Assembly (NCBI RefSeq): GCF_947496195.1
Contig: NZ_CANMBY010000001.1
Span: 1,426,001-1,490,000, forward strand
DNA length: 64,000 nucleotides
DNA from: an uncultured Polaribacter sp.
GTDB lineage: Bacteria > Bacteroidota > Bacteroidia > Flavobacteriales > Flavobacteriaceae
Direction of reading: 5' to 3'
Shown: positions 38,961 to 47,827 of the stretch, piece by piece
Numbering within the stretch: the first letter of the stretch is position 1
How the letters are laid out: every line of letters starts with the position of its first letter
The notes under the pieces: model-generated
Seen by the model: the letters and a program-made list of their open reading frames with translations, nothing else
The model's database searches: none
What the model was told of the DNA's origin: nothing
Position numbers and translations under genes: made by a program

Positions 38961-39875
38961 ATGTTAGAACTAAACATAAAAAACGAAACATCAACATTAA
39001 AAGCTGTTGTATTAGGAACAGCAGTATCAAATGGCCCACAACCTACATTAGAGGAGGCTTATGATCCTAAAAGTGTGCAGCACATTCTAAGAGGTACTTA
39101 CCCAAAAGAGGAAGATATGGTTGCTGAAATGGAAGCTGTAGCAAAAGTTTTAGAGAAGTATAATGTAAAAGTATTCAGGCCAAAAGTTATTGAAGATTAT
39201 AATCAGATATTTTCTAGAGATATTGCTTTTGTAATTGAAGATAAATTAATAAAAGCAAACATTTTACCTGATAGAGAAAAAGAATATGAAGCAATAAAAC
39301 ATGTAATCAATCAAATTGATTCTAATAAAATAATTACCCTACCAGAAGCTTGTCATATAGAAGGTGGAGATGTTATGCCTTGGAATGATTATATCTTTAT
39401 TGGAACTTATACAGGAAAAGATTATTCAGATTTTATTACAGCAAGGACTAATAAAGAAGCTGTAGAAGAAATAAGAACATTATTTCCAAACAAAAAAGTA
39501 ATATCATTTGAGCTCAGAAAATCAAATACAGATCCTAAGGAAAATGCATTGCATTTAGATTGCTGTTTTCAACCAATAGGTAAAGACAAAGCTATCATTC
39601 ATAAAAATGGGTTTTTAATTGATGAAGAGTATAATTGGTTAATCAATTTTTTTGGAAAAGAAAATGTTTTTGAGATTGATAAAAACGAAATGTATCATAT
39701 GAATAGTAATATTTTTTCAATTTCTGAAGATGTAATCATTTCTGAAAAAAACTTTACAAGATTAAATTCTTGGTTAAGAAATCATGGATTTACTGTTGAG
39801 GAAGTTCCATATGCTGAAATTGCTAAGCAAGAAGGACTGTTAAGGTGTTCAACTTTACCTTTAATTAGAGAATAA
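38961..39875 (+). CDS. Amidinotransferase-fold hydrolase (arginine deiminase/DDAH-like)
   Basis: 304 residues of the guanidino-group-modifying superfamily. The acidic substrate pocket is seen as HIEGGDVMPW, the catalytic His in ALHLDCCFQP and the nucleophile Cys296 near the end (LLRCSTLPLIRE). Members act on arginine, methylarginine, citrulline or glycine/arginine pairs. The exact substrate cannot be assigned from motifs. A second enzyme of the same fold (CtlX) lies 1.2 kb away on the same strand, which suggests a joint role in arginine or citrulline breakdown. Confidence 0.85.
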   Translation: MLELNIKNETSTLKAVVLGTAVSNGPQPTLEEAYDPKSVQHILRGTYPKEEDMVAEMEAVAKVLEKYNVKVFRPKVIEDYNQIFSRDIAFVIEDKLIKANILPDREKEYEAIKHVINQIDSNKIITLPEACHIEGGDVMPWNDYIFIGTYTGKDYSDFITARTNKEAVEEIRTLFPNKKVISFELRKSNTDPKENALHLDCCFQPIGKDKAIIHKNGFLIDEEYNWLINFFGKENVFEIDKNEMYHMNSNIFSISEDVIISEKNFTRLNSWLRNHGFTVEEVPYAEIAKQEGLLRCSTLPLIRE

Positions 39876-39877
39876 AA

Positions 39878-39907
39878 AAAAAGGCTTGTATTTTTACAAG
39901 CCTTTTT
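39878..39907. terminator. Bidirectional terminator between the amidinotransferase and FAS1 genes
   Basis: AAAAAGGCTTGTA (39878-39890) pairs perfectly with 39895-39907 around a TTTT loop, with T-runs on both strands. The two flanking genes converge on it. Confidence 0.9.
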
Positions 39908-39926
39908 ATTTTATGAAAATAATATA

Positions 39927-40877
39927 TTATTCTAATACTACTTTATTTATAGCATGTATAACACCATTATCTGCTTGTACATCAGTTGCTATAATAGTAC
40001 TTACTCTGTTTTGAGAGTCTGTTAAGGTAGCTCCATTAGAAGTAATATTTACAGTTAATTGACCACCCAAAGTATTAACTGGTAAATTATCTGATAAATT
40101 TGACTCTAAAACATTAGCACCAGCTACAACATGTGTGTTTAATGTTGATGATAATGTAGCTTTAGAAATATCTCCTAATCCATTTACTTGTAACTCTCCT
40201 AATAAATCTACAAAAGCATCATTTGTAGGAGCAAATACTGTAAAAGGAGCAGGACTAGTTCCATTTGGAGTAGAAAGTGTATTTACATAAGTAAAATCAT
40301 TTTCTCTTGTTAATGCTTGAACTAAGATTGAAAAGTTAGGATCAGCAGTTGCAAAAGTTACAACAGTTGGTAGGTCTATAACTTTATCTACGACATGTAC
40401 AATACCATTATCTGCTTCTACATTTGCAATATCTACAGTAGAATCTCCATTAAATACAACTCCATTACTTGTATTAATGTATATAGACATTTCAGTTCCA
40501 GATGCTGCACTAGTTGCATTTGTTTTTGCATATCCAGTAGATAAATCTGTACTTCTTAAATTACCTGTAATAACATGATTTAATAAGATGTTTCTTAAAA
40601 CATCAACAGGTACATCATTTACAGAAGCAAAACCTTTGCTTTGTAAAAACGTTTCAAAAGCTTGATTTGTTGGTGCTAAAACAGTAAAAGAACCATTACT
40701 TGATAAAGTAGCTCCTAAATCTGCTCTTGTTACTGCAGCAACTAAGCTAGTTAGGTTATTCTTTACTGCAACATCAACAATTGTGTTAGTTTCAATTACA
40801 ACATCTTCATCATCGCTACAAGAAGCTAAGAATGAGAATGCTAAAACGAGGGACAAAATTTTAGTGATTTTTTTCAT
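39927..40877 (-). CDS. Surface lipoprotein with two fasciclin (FAS1) domains
   Basis: 316 residues. The signal peptide ends in the lipobox SFLASC, followed by SDDEDV, an acidic motif that fits the lipoprotein export signal for surface display in flavobacteria. FAS1 domain one spans about 35-165 (SFTVLAPTNQAFETFLQSKG, NILLNHVITGN, GIVHVVDKVIDLPT) and domain two about 180-315 (FTVFAPTNDAFVDLLGELQV, GVIHAINKVVL). FAS1 domains mediate adhesion or protein contacts. It is monocistronic, and its insertion splits the two amidinotransferase-fold genes. Confidence 0.93.
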   Translation of the reverse strand: MKKITKILSLVLAFSFLASCSDDEDVVIETNTIVDVAVKNNLTSLVAAVTRADLGATLSSNGSFTVLAPTNQAFETFLQSKGFASVNDVPVDVLRNILLNHVITGNLRSTDLSTGYAKTNATSAASGTEMSIYINTSNGVVFNGDSTVDIANVEADNGIVHVVDKVIDLPTVVTFATADPNFSILVQALTRENDFTYVNTLSTPNGTSPAPFTVFAPTNDAFVDLLGELQVNGLGDISKATLSSTLNTHVVAGANVLESNLSDNLPVNTLGGQLTVNITSNGATLTDSQNRVSTIIATDVQADNGVIHAINKVVLE

Positions 40878-40909
40878 TTTAAATTAATTTATGTTTATTT
40901 ATTTCGAAA

Positions 40910-40917
40910 CAAAGTTA
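40910..40917 (-). promoter_or_regulatory. Candidate -7 box of the FAS1 lipoprotein gene
   Basis: On the minus strand TAACTTTG matches TAnnTTTG, 33 bases before the start codon. No TTG is present at the expected distance, so only half of the promoter consensus is met. Confidence 0.4.
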
Positions 40918-41018
40918 AACAAAGTGAAAAATGATAATTGTTAAATAAAATAAAAAAAAAGTTAAACAAAACTTAAAATACTTTTTTGAATATGTTTTTT
41001 AATGGTAAGAAAAAAATC

Positions 41019-41026
41019 TATTTTTG
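41019..41026 (+). promoter_or_regulatory. Candidate -7 box of ctlX
   Basis: TATTTTTG matches TAnnTTTG and lies 14 bases before the ctlX ATG, which would give a very short 5' leader. The nearest TTG upstream is 30 bases away, so the assignment is weak. Confidence 0.35.
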
Positions 41027-41040
41027 TCTTTTTTAAATAA

Positions 41041-41976
41041 ATGTCTCAAACTACAAATTCAATATTAATGATTCGTCCTATAAACTTTAGGATGAATGAA
41101 CAAACTGCAGTTAATAATTATTTTCAAGAAGATTTATCTTTAAGAGATTCATTAATTAATCTAAAAGCTCAGAAAGAGTTTGATGATTATGTAGATAAAT
41201 TAAGAAATTTTGGTGTTGAAGTTATTGTTGTGTCAGATAATCAAGAAAATGATACTCCAGATTCAGTTTTTCCAAATAATTGGGTTTCTTTTCATAAAGA
41301 TGGCACCATGGCTATTTATCCAATGTTTGCAGAAAATAGACGATTAGAAAGAAGAGAAGATATTATTCTTGAACTAGAAAAAGAAGGTTTTTTAATCGAG
41401 AATATAGTAGATTATACTTCTGCTGAAGATCAAAATATATTTTTAGAAGGTACTGGAAGTATGATTTTAGATAGGCAAAATAAAATAGCCTATTGTGCAA
41501 TTTCTCCAAGAGCAGATGAAGAGTTGTTTATAGAGTTTTGTGAAGATTTCGAATATACTCCTGTAATTTTTACAGCCAATCAAACTGTTGATAATTCTAG
41601 AGAAGCTATATATCATACCAATGTAATGATGTGTATAGCAGAAACTTTTTCAGTAATATGCTTATCATGTATAGATGATAAAAAAGAGAGAAAGAATGTA
41701 ATTTCTCATTTAAAAAAATCAGGAAAAGAAATAATAGATATTACAGAAAAGCAAATGCACCAATTTGCAGGAAATATGCTTCAAGTAAAAGGTAAAAATA
41801 ACGAGCTATTTTTGGTAATGAGTCAAGCTGCATACAATTCATTGACAAAAGAACAAATTAAAAAGATTGAAAAACATTGTAATATAATTTCAAGTTCTTT
41901 AGAGACAATAGAAACTTGTGGGGGTGGAAGTGCACGTTGTATGATGGCTGAAGTTTTTTTACCTAAAAATAAATAA
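41041..41976 (+). CDS. ctlX: Citrulline utilisation hydrolase CtlX (amidinotransferase fold)
   Basis: 311 residues. It starts with ILMIRPINFRMNEQTAVNNY, has the substrate-pocket segment DSVFPNNWVSFHKDGTMAIY and PMFAENRRLERREDI, and nucleophile Cys300 in CGGGSARCMMAEVF. These fit the CtlX family, proposed from comparative genomics to hydrolyse citrulline. It is coupled to the PrsW-type gene by a TAATG overlap. The function is family-level inference. Confidence 0.85.
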   Translation: MSQTTNSILMIRPINFRMNEQTAVNNYFQEDLSLRDSLINLKAQKEFDDYVDKLRNFGVEVIVVSDNQENDTPDSVFPNNWVSFHKDGTMAIYPMFAENRRLERREDIILELEKEGFLIENIVDYTSAEDQNIFLEGTGSMILDRQNKIAYCAISPRADEELFIEFCEDFEYTPVIFTANQTVDNSREAIYHTNVMMCIAETFSVICLSCIDDKKERKNVISHLKKSGKEIIDITEKQMHQFAGNMLQVKGKNNELFLVMSQAAYNSLTKEQIKKIEKHCNIISSSLETIETCGGGSARCMMAEVFLPKNK

Positions 41977-42650
41977 TGACATTACTCTTACTTTCTATTG
42001 CGCCTGCAATGATTATTATCGTTTTTATCTATTTAAAAGATAAATTCGAAAAAGAACCAATTCATTTTTTATTTAAGAATTTTTTAATGGGTGCTTTTTT
42101 TAGTATTTTAGTAACTTTACTATTAGGTACTTTACTTAGTAATTTTCTACAATTAAATGATGCTAAAAGTATATTTCAACAATTTATAAAAGCATTTATA
42201 GTAGTTGCTTTAGTAGAAGAATTTTCAAAATACATCATTGTAAAATATTATGCCCAAAAAAATAAAGAGTTTAATGAACCTTTTGATGGTATTGTATATG
42301 CAGTAATGGTTTCTATGGGTTTTGCAGCTCTAGAAAACATATTATATGTATTTCAATATGGTGTTTCTACTGGTATTATTAGAGCTTTTACTGCTGTTCC
42401 TGCGCATGCAACCTTTGGAATTTTAATGGGTTATTTTATGGGTAAAGCTAAGTTTTCTAACCATAGGGTATATTATAATATTTTAGGATTAACTATGGCT
42501 ACATTATTTCATGGAGCTTATGATTTTTTCTTGTTCATTAATTTTGTGCCTGGTATTGCTGTAGGTGCTTTTGTATCTTTAATTATTGGAATTGTATTGT
42601 CTAAAAAAGCGATAAAAAAACATCAAGAAGACTCTTTCTTTAAAGTTTGA
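41976..42650 (+). CDS. PrsW-type intramembrane metalloprotease
   Basis: 224 residues with about seven membrane segments. The glutamate pair EEFSK (81-85) and the helices with MGFAALENILYVFQYG and AVPAHATFGILMGYFMGK, followed by TLFHGAYDFFLF, supply the conserved Glu and His residues of the PrsW/CAAX-like protease group. PrsW of Bacillus subtilis cuts the anti-sigma factor RsiW; the target here is unknown. The start overlaps the ctlX stop by one base, and the 3' end overlaps the opposite gene by 11 bases. Confidence 0.85.
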   Translation: MTLLLLSIAPAMIIIVFIYLKDKFEKEPIHFLFKNFLMGAFFSILVTLLLGTLLSNFLQLNDAKSIFQQFIKAFIVVALVEEFSKYIIVKYYAQKNKEFNEPFDGIVYAVMVSMGFAALENILYVFQYGVSTGIIRAFTAVPAHATFGILMGYFMGKAKFSNHRVYYNILGLTMATLFHGAYDFFLFINFVPGIAVGAFVSLIIGIVLSKKAIKKHQEDSFFKV

Positions 42651-43758
42651 TGATTTTTTTTGATGTAAAACTCCTATCATCAAAAAGTATTTTTATCATA
42701 TAAACTCCTTTTTTTAAAGCGCTTATATTTATATTATTTGAAGAAGATTTTAATACTTTCTTACCTAAAAGGTTATAGATATAAATATCTTTAATAGGTT
42801 TGTTTGAATTTATTATAAAGCTAGTTTTTACTGGATTAGGATAAATATTCGCTAAACTTTTATTGTTAAACTTAGTGCCTAAAGTTAAAGCTCTATTGTC
42901 TGTAAATTCAAATAGTTTTTGAGTAAAAGTAAAAAACTGATTATTACTAGCTTCTCTAGAAATATAAAAATTACCATCATCAAAAATTGTGATTCCTTCA
43001 ACTTGATGGCCAGCTCCAAGCTCATTTGTGAACGAATATTTTTCAAAACCGTTACTAAATACGTTTTCATCAGGACTTCTATTAGCGCTAATAAATATCA
43101 AAAAAGGTGCAGTTGCATCATATCCACATAAAATAATGTGATCATTAGAAGTTACAGCTCCTGTTATTAAGCCTTCAACATTAGCTTCGCTAATCTTTAT
43201 TGCTGTATAATTACCAGTTAAAGTAGGTATTTTATAAACTCTAGTTTCTGCATTTACCCAATTTTTACTAAAAATGTAAAGACTATTATTATATGCTATT
43301 AAAGCTTCAGCATCAAAATTATTGTTATTAGGTCTAGTTGTAAAATCAGTTTGATCTTCATAAGCAAAAGAAATAATTTCTGCAGTAACAGTATTGCTGT
43401 TCTCTAATTCTGATTTCAAAATTTTATAAATTTTTAAATCTGTTCTGTTACCATTATTATTACCAAAATCTCCAATGTAAATATGAGTATTATCTTCTGC
43501 AATATCTTCCCAGTCTACATTTGTAGCATTGGTTATATTAATGGTTCTAAGTAAATTACCATTTAAACTATCTAATTCGTATAAATTTGCTGAATCACCA
43601 CTATCATTATGGGTGATGATTTTTCCTTTAAAAAATAACAATCCAGATGATTCTTTTACTTGATCTGGTAATTCGAATTTATCTTTAAAATTACTTACTT
43701 GACAAAGTATAGATAAATTAAAGCCAATGAGTAAACTATAAACAATAAGATCTTTCAA
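42640..43758 (-). CDS. T9SS-sorted secreted protein with a beta-propeller-like body
   Basis: 372 residues. A signal peptide (SLLIGFNLSILCQVSN) is followed by about 270 residues of repeated strand motifs such as THIYIGDFGNNNGNRTDLKI and AYNNSLYIFSKNWVNAETRV, which suggest a beta-propeller. The C-terminus (about 300-372) is a type A T9SS sorting domain: NIYPNPVKTSFIIN, IYNLLGKKVLKSS and LKKGVYMIKI, ending KKIIKL. It is exported through the type IX system and usually anchored at the cell surface. It lies six bases downstream of the phosphatase gene, so they are probably one transcript. Confidence 0.85.
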   Translation of the reverse strand: MKDLIVYSLLIGFNLSILCQVSNFKDKFELPDQVKESSGLLFFKGKIITHNDSGDSANLYELDSLNGNLLRTINITNATNVDWEDIAEDNTHIYIGDFGNNNGNRTDLKIYKILKSELENSNTVTAEIISFAYEDQTDFTTRPNNNNFDAEALIAYNNSLYIFSKNWVNAETRVYKIPTLTGNYTAIKISEANVEGLITGAVTSNDHIILCGYDATAPFLIFISANRSPDENVFSNGFEKYSFTNELGAGHQVEGITIFDDGNFYISREASNNQFFTFTQKLFEFTDNRALTLGTKFNNKSLANIYPNPVKTSFIINSNKPIKDIYIYNLLGKKVLKSSSNNINISALKKGVYMIKILFDDRSFTSKKIIKL

Positions 43759-43763
43759 TTTTT

Positions 43764-45410
43764 TTATTTTAAAGCTTCAACTATAACTTTACCAGTTGCA
43801 GCATTAGAGGGTTCTATTTGTAATAAATTAGCAATAGTAGGTGCTATATCTATAATATGATGTCTTTTACTAGATTTACCAGTTTTAATACCATTACCAT
43901 AAAAGATTATAGGTACATGTGTGTCATAATTATAACCAGAACCATGTGATGTTCCTTTTCTACCACCTGTTAATGTAGCAGGATAAGGTATCAATAATAC
44001 ATCACCAGAAAATTTTTGATTATATCCGTTTTGTAAAGAATTTAATATACCAGAATTAAAGTATGTTGTTTGTAATGTGTTAGCAGTAATTGCTTTATAG
44101 ATGCCTTTACAATTAATAATTTCTTCCACAATTTTATCTGCAACTTCTTTTTTAGAAAAACCTAAAGACTCAATAGTTTCTTTATTTAAAAAGATTTGAT
44201 AATTAGAAAAGTTCTCTATGAGCTTGTCAGATTTAAAATATTTAAGAGTTACTTTTTTTAAGAAATTTTTGATATTTAAAGTTCCTAAATAATGAGCTGG
44301 TATTTTTAATGATTGCAAATAAGCAGGAACATGAACTGCTCCATGATCTGCTGTTAGAAAAACAGTATAATTAGATTTGCCTACCTTAGTATCTAGGTAA
44401 TTAATTAATTTTTCTATGTCTTTATCTAGCCTTAAATAGGTGTCTTCAATTTCTATAGATTGTGGTCCAAATTTATGGCCAATATAATCAGTTGATGAAA
44501 AGCTTATAGCAAGAAAATCAGTATAACTTCCTTTTCCTAAATTTTCATTTTCTATTGCAGCTTTAGCAAAATCTAAAGTTAAACTATTACCAAAAGGTGT
44601 ATTGTTAATCATTCCTAAATTACCATTTTCATCCTTTAATTCTTTTAGATTATAAGGAAATGTAGGTGTTTCTTTTCCTTTAAAAGTTCCTTCAAAATCA
44701 TTATTATCATCAAAACTATTTGTATAAGTTTTAATATCATACAAGGTATTCCAAGTATTAGAAAGATATTTTTCAGGTACTTTTTTATTATTAAAATCAT
44801 TTACCCAATTAGGTAAATTATCCATGTAAAAAGATGAGGTGATAAAATTTCCTTGTAAACCTCCATCATACCAATAAGCAGCATTTGCTGTATGTCCAAC
44901 TGGTAAAATTGCGGACCTATCCTTCAGTGCTATTCCAATAGTTTTTCCTTTATTATTTTGAGCTAAATGAAGCTGGTCTGTTATCGTGGTTGTCATTAAT
45001 CTAAAAGGAGATCTTTGACCTCTTTTAGAATCAGAACCCACAGAATTATAATTGGTGTCAGTAACACAATAAATACTTTCTTTTAAATATTTATCATACC
45101 AATTGTTAGAAATAATACCATGATTATTTGGTGTTGTACCTGTATAGACAGAGGTATGTCCAACAGCAGTATAGGTTGGGATATAATTAAAATGAGCGTT
45201 TTCTAATGTAAATCCATTTTCTATTATTTTTTTAAAGCCTCCATCACCAAAACGATTGTAGAACCTAGTTATATAATCGTATCTCATTTGATCAACAACA
45301 ATACCAACAACCAATTTAGGTTTTATATTATTTTTTGAATTTTTCTTTTGAGAATATGTTTTTATAAATAAAGATAAAAACAACAGGAGTAAAGTCGACT
45401 TTTTTATCAT
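43764..45410 (-). CDS. PafA-like alkaline phosphatase-superfamily enzyme
   Basis: 548 residues. The signal peptide covers residues 1-20. The metal-site Asp40 lies in VGIVVDQMRYDYITRF, and the nucleophile Thr lies in IPTYTAVGHTSVYTGTTPNN (Thr79 or Thr81). Further metal ligands are in SSTDYIGHKFGPQS and FLTADHGAVHVP, with a final His in GTSHGSGYNYDTHVP. This is the pattern of flavobacterial PafA, a periplasmic phosphomonoesterase not repressed by phosphate; related phosphodiesterases share it. It is transcribed with the T9SS-sorted protein. Confidence 0.88.
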   Translation of the reverse strand: MIKKSTLLLLFLSLFIKTYSQKKNSKNNIKPKLVVGIVVDQMRYDYITRFYNRFGDGGFKKIIENGFTLENAHFNYIPTYTAVGHTSVYTGTTPNNHGIISNNWYDKYLKESIYCVTDTNYNSVGSDSKRGQRSPFRLMTTTITDQLHLAQNNKGKTIGIALKDRSAILPVGHTANAAYWYDGGLQGNFITSSFYMDNLPNWVNDFNNKKVPEKYLSNTWNTLYDIKTYTNSFDDNNDFEGTFKGKETPTFPYNLKELKDENGNLGMINNTPFGNSLTLDFAKAAIENENLGKGSYTDFLAISFSSTDYIGHKFGPQSIEIEDTYLRLDKDIEKLINYLDTKVGKSNYTVFLTADHGAVHVPAYLQSLKIPAHYLGTLNIKNFLKKVTLKYFKSDKLIENFSNYQIFLNKETIESLGFSKKEVADKIVEEIINCKGIYKAITANTLQTTYFNSGILNSLQNGYNQKFSGDVLLIPYPATLTGGRKGTSHGSGYNYDTHVPIIFYGNGIKTGKSSKRHHIIDIAPTIANLLQIEPSNAATGKVIVEALK

Positions 45411-45513
45411 AAAAATAATCTGTTTTAAATTACAAATTTACCAATTTTAATATTGAGGTAACTAATTTTATATAGTATAAATGTTATTTCTTAATTTAGC
45501 TTAAAATTATTCC

Positions 45514-46254
45514 ATGAATTATTTAGAGCATATTGGAAAATACTTTATGATGCTTGGTCAAGTTTTTAAAAAGCCTCAAAAGTTTAGAGTATTTTATGAA
45601 TCTCTTTTTAAAGAAATTGAAGAGTTAGGAGTAAAATCTTTAGGCATTATAATGTTTATTTCCTTTTTTATTGGAGGAGTTATTGCATTACAAACTGCAC
45701 TAAATTTAGAGAGTCCTTTTATCCCAAAATCTTTAATAGGTTTCGCTGCAAAAAGATCTATTATTTTAGAGTTTGCACCAACTTTTTGTTCTATAATTTT
45801 AGCTGGTAAAGTAGGCTCATATATAACTTCTAGTATTGGTACTATGAGGGTTACAGAGCAAATTGATGCTTTAGAGGTAATGGGTATAAACTCATTAAAT
45901 CATTTGGTTTTGCCTAAAATTTTAGCAACTGTATTTTTTTATCCTTTTTTAATTGCATTAGCAATGGTGCTAGGTATTTTTGGTGGATGGATTGCAGGTG
46001 TTCTTTCTGGTTTATTTAGTGGAGTAGATTATGTAGTTGGCTTACAAACAGATTTTAATCCTTTTTTAGTTACTTACGCAATCATAAAAACTTTGGTTTT
46101 TGCATTCTTAATTGCAACAGTGCCTTCTTATCATGGTTATTATGTTAAAGGAGGTTCAATTGCTGTTGGAAAAGCGAGTACACAATCTGTTGTTTGGACA
46201 ACTATACTAATTGTTATCGCTAATTATTTCTTAACACAAATGCTACTTACATAA
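45514..46254 (+). CDS. MlaE-family ABC transporter permease
   Basis: 246 residues, five to six membrane segments and the MlaE signature regions FISFFIGGVIALQTALNLES, FAPTFCSIILAGKVGSYITS and GTMRVTEQIDALEVMGIN. This permease family moves phospholipids or other lipids between the inner and outer membranes. It is followed after one base by its ATPase. The MCE-domain substrate-binding gene (mlaD) that often comes next is not present here. Confidence 0.92.
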   Translation: MNYLEHIGKYFMMLGQVFKKPQKFRVFYESLFKEIEELGVKSLGIIMFISFFIGGVIALQTALNLESPFIPKSLIGFAAKRSIILEFAPTFCSIILAGKVGSYITSSIGTMRVTEQIDALEVMGINSLNHLVLPKILATVFFYPFLIALAMVLGIFGGWIAGVLSGLFSGVDYVVGLQTDFNPFLVTYAIIKTLVFAFLIATVPSYHGYYVKGGSIAVGKASTQSVVWTTILIVIANYFLTQMLLT

Positions 46255-46255
46255 A

Positions 46256-47023
46256 ATGATTGAAGTTAAAGACTTACATAAAGGATTTGGTGATGTTCAA
46301 GTTTTAAAAGGTATTACAACAACTTTTGAACCTGGAAAAACAAGTTTAATAATTGGGCAAAGTGGTTCAGGAAAAACAGTATTTCTTAAGTCTTTAATTG
46401 GATTGCATACCCCAGAAGAAGGTACAATTGCATTTGATGGTAGAGTTAATACTAAATTTACTAATGAAGAAAAAAGGCAATGGAGGCAAGAAATTGGTAT
46501 GGTTTTTCAAGGAAGTGCATTGTTTGACTCTCAAACTGTAGAAGAGAATGTTATGTTTCCTTTAAAAATGTTTACAGATCAATCTCAGTCTGATATGTTA
46601 GATAGGGTAAACTTTGTGTTGAATAGAGTAAACTTAGAGAATTCTAATTATAAACTACCAGCAGAATTATCTGGAGGAATGCAAAAAAGAGTTGCTATTG
46701 CAAGAGCAATAGTTATGAATCCTAAATATTTATTTTGTGATGAACCAAATTCTGGTTTAGATCCTCAAACAGCAACAGTAATTGATAATTTAATTCAAGA
46801 AATTACAGATGAATATAAAATTACAACAGTAATTAATACGCATGATATGAATTCTGTGATGGAAATTGGAGAAAAAATACTTTTTTTAAAAAATGGTATA
46901 AAAGCATGGGAAGGTACTAATGAAGAAATCTTTAAAACTGATAATGAGGCAGTTGTTGGATTTGTGTATTCTTCTAATCTTTTCAAAAAAGTAAGAGTTG
47001 CATATTTAAATGAAACTAATTAG
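46256..47023 (+). CDS. MlaF-type ABC transporter ATP-binding protein
   Basis: 255 residues. Walker A is GQSGSGKT (about 34-41), the Q-loop is in GMVFQGSALFDSQTVEENV, the signature is LSGGMQKRVAIARAIV, and Walker B is YLFCDEPNSGLDPQTA. The Asn after the Walker B DEP (normally DEPNSGLDP or DEPTTGLDP) is typical of the MlaF group in Bacteroidota. It powers the adjacent permease. The tRNA-Lys gene follows after 62 bases. Confidence 0.92.
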   Translation: MIEVKDLHKGFGDVQVLKGITTTFEPGKTSLIIGQSGSGKTVFLKSLIGLHTPEEGTIAFDGRVNTKFTNEEKRQWRQEIGMVFQGSALFDSQTVEENVMFPLKMFTDQSQSDMLDRVNFVLNRVNLENSNYKLPAELSGGMQKRVAIARAIVMNPKYLFCDEPNSGLDPQTATVIDNLIQEITDEYKITTVINTHDMNSVMEIGEKILFLKNGIKAWEGTNEEIFKTDNEAVVGFVYSSNLFKKVRVAYLNETN

Positions 47024-47032
47024 AAAATTGGT

Positions 47033-47062
47033 TTGTTTTTTTAAAATTAACTTATATATTTG
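47033..47062 (+). promoter_or_regulatory. Promoter of the tRNA-Lys gene
   Basis: TTG (47033-47035), a 19-base spacer and TATATTTG (47055-47062), followed by CACCC, match the Bacteroidota consensus completely. The tRNA begins 24 bases after the box. Confidence 0.85.
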
Positions 47063-47085
47063 CACCCGCTAAAACGAAAAAGAAT

Positions 47086-47158
47086 GACCTGGTAGCTCAG
47101 TTGGTAGAGCATCTCCCTTTTAAGGAGAGGGTCCTGGGTTCGAGCCCCAGCCCGGTCA
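47086..47158 (+). tRNA. tRNA-Lys (anticodon TTT)
   Basis: 73 bases without encoded CCA. The D arm is GCTC...GAGC (47095-47110). The anticodon stem TCTCC/GGAGA closes loop CTTTTAA with anticodon TTT at 47119-47121. The T arm CTGGG/CCCAG closes loop TTCGAGC (47134-47150). The acceptor is GACCTGG with CCCGGTC: six of seven pairs form, and the fifth (47090 with 47153) is a T-C mismatch. The discriminator is A. Confidence 0.95.
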
Positions 47159-47162
47159 CAGA

Positions 47163-47200
47163 AAAAGCCTTGTATTTAATACAAGGCTTTTGTTTTTTTT
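47163..47200 (+). terminator. tRNA-Lys terminator
   Basis: A 14-bp inverted repeat (47163-47176 with 47178-47191, core AAAAGCCTTGTATT) is followed by TGTTTTTTTT. It lies four bases after the tRNA 3' end. Confidence 0.88.
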
Positions 47201-47241
47201 AAAATAACGTATTTTTAAAATTCAATTTTAATAAAATAAAA

Positions 47242-47769
47242 ATGAATTATTTATTCATAATACTACTCTTTATGAACTTATTTTCTAATATAATTTTTGA
47301 TTTTAAAGAAAATAGTAATCTTAATAATTGGCAGATAGTTGATGATGTTGTTATGGGAGGTAGATCTCAGGGAAATTTTAAAATTAATGCATTTGGTAAT
47401 GGAGTTTTTTATGGAAATGTTTCTTTAGAAAATAATGGTGGTTTTTCATCATTAAGATACCAGTTCAATAAAAAAAATATTAGTTCTTTTTCTAAAATAG
47501 TGCTCAGAGTAAAAGGTGATGGTAAAAAATATCAATTTAGAATAAAAAATAAAATACAAGATTATTATTCTTATGTAATTGAATTTGGAACTTCAAAAAA
47601 TTGGCAAGAAATAGAATTAGAAATATCAGATATGTTTCCTGCTTTTAGAGGTAGAAGATTAAATATGAATAATTTTTCATCAGATTTTATAGAAGAAATT
47701 CGATTTTTAATAGGTAACAAAAAAAATCAGTCATTTCAATTAGAAATAGATAAAATATACTTGAAATAA
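47242..47769 (+). CDS. CIA30-family protein
   Basis: 175 residues. A hydrophobic N-terminus (FIILLFMNLFSNIIFDF) may be a signal or anchor. The rest matches the CIA30 / galactose-binding-like fold: NWQIVDDVVMGGRSQGNF, GGFSSLRYQF, IVLRVKGDGKKYQFRIKN and EEIRFLIGNKKNQSFQLEID. The eukaryotic namesake helps assemble respiratory complex I; bacterial members have no established role. It is preceded by the tRNA terminator and transcribed alone or with the next gene. Confidence 0.85.
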   Translation: MNYLFIILLFMNLFSNIIFDFKENSNLNNWQIVDDVVMGGRSQGNFKINAFGNGVFYGNVSLENNGGFSSLRYQFNKKNISSFSKIVLRVKGDGKKYQFRIKNKIQDYYSYVIEFGTSKNWQEIELEISDMFPAFRGRRLNMNNFSSDFIEEIRFLIGNKKNQSFQLEIDKIYLK

Positions 47770-47827
47770 TTTTTTAATAATTTATACTTGTTTTTGTATC
47801 TTTCTGCAATACTAAATTTATAGATTG

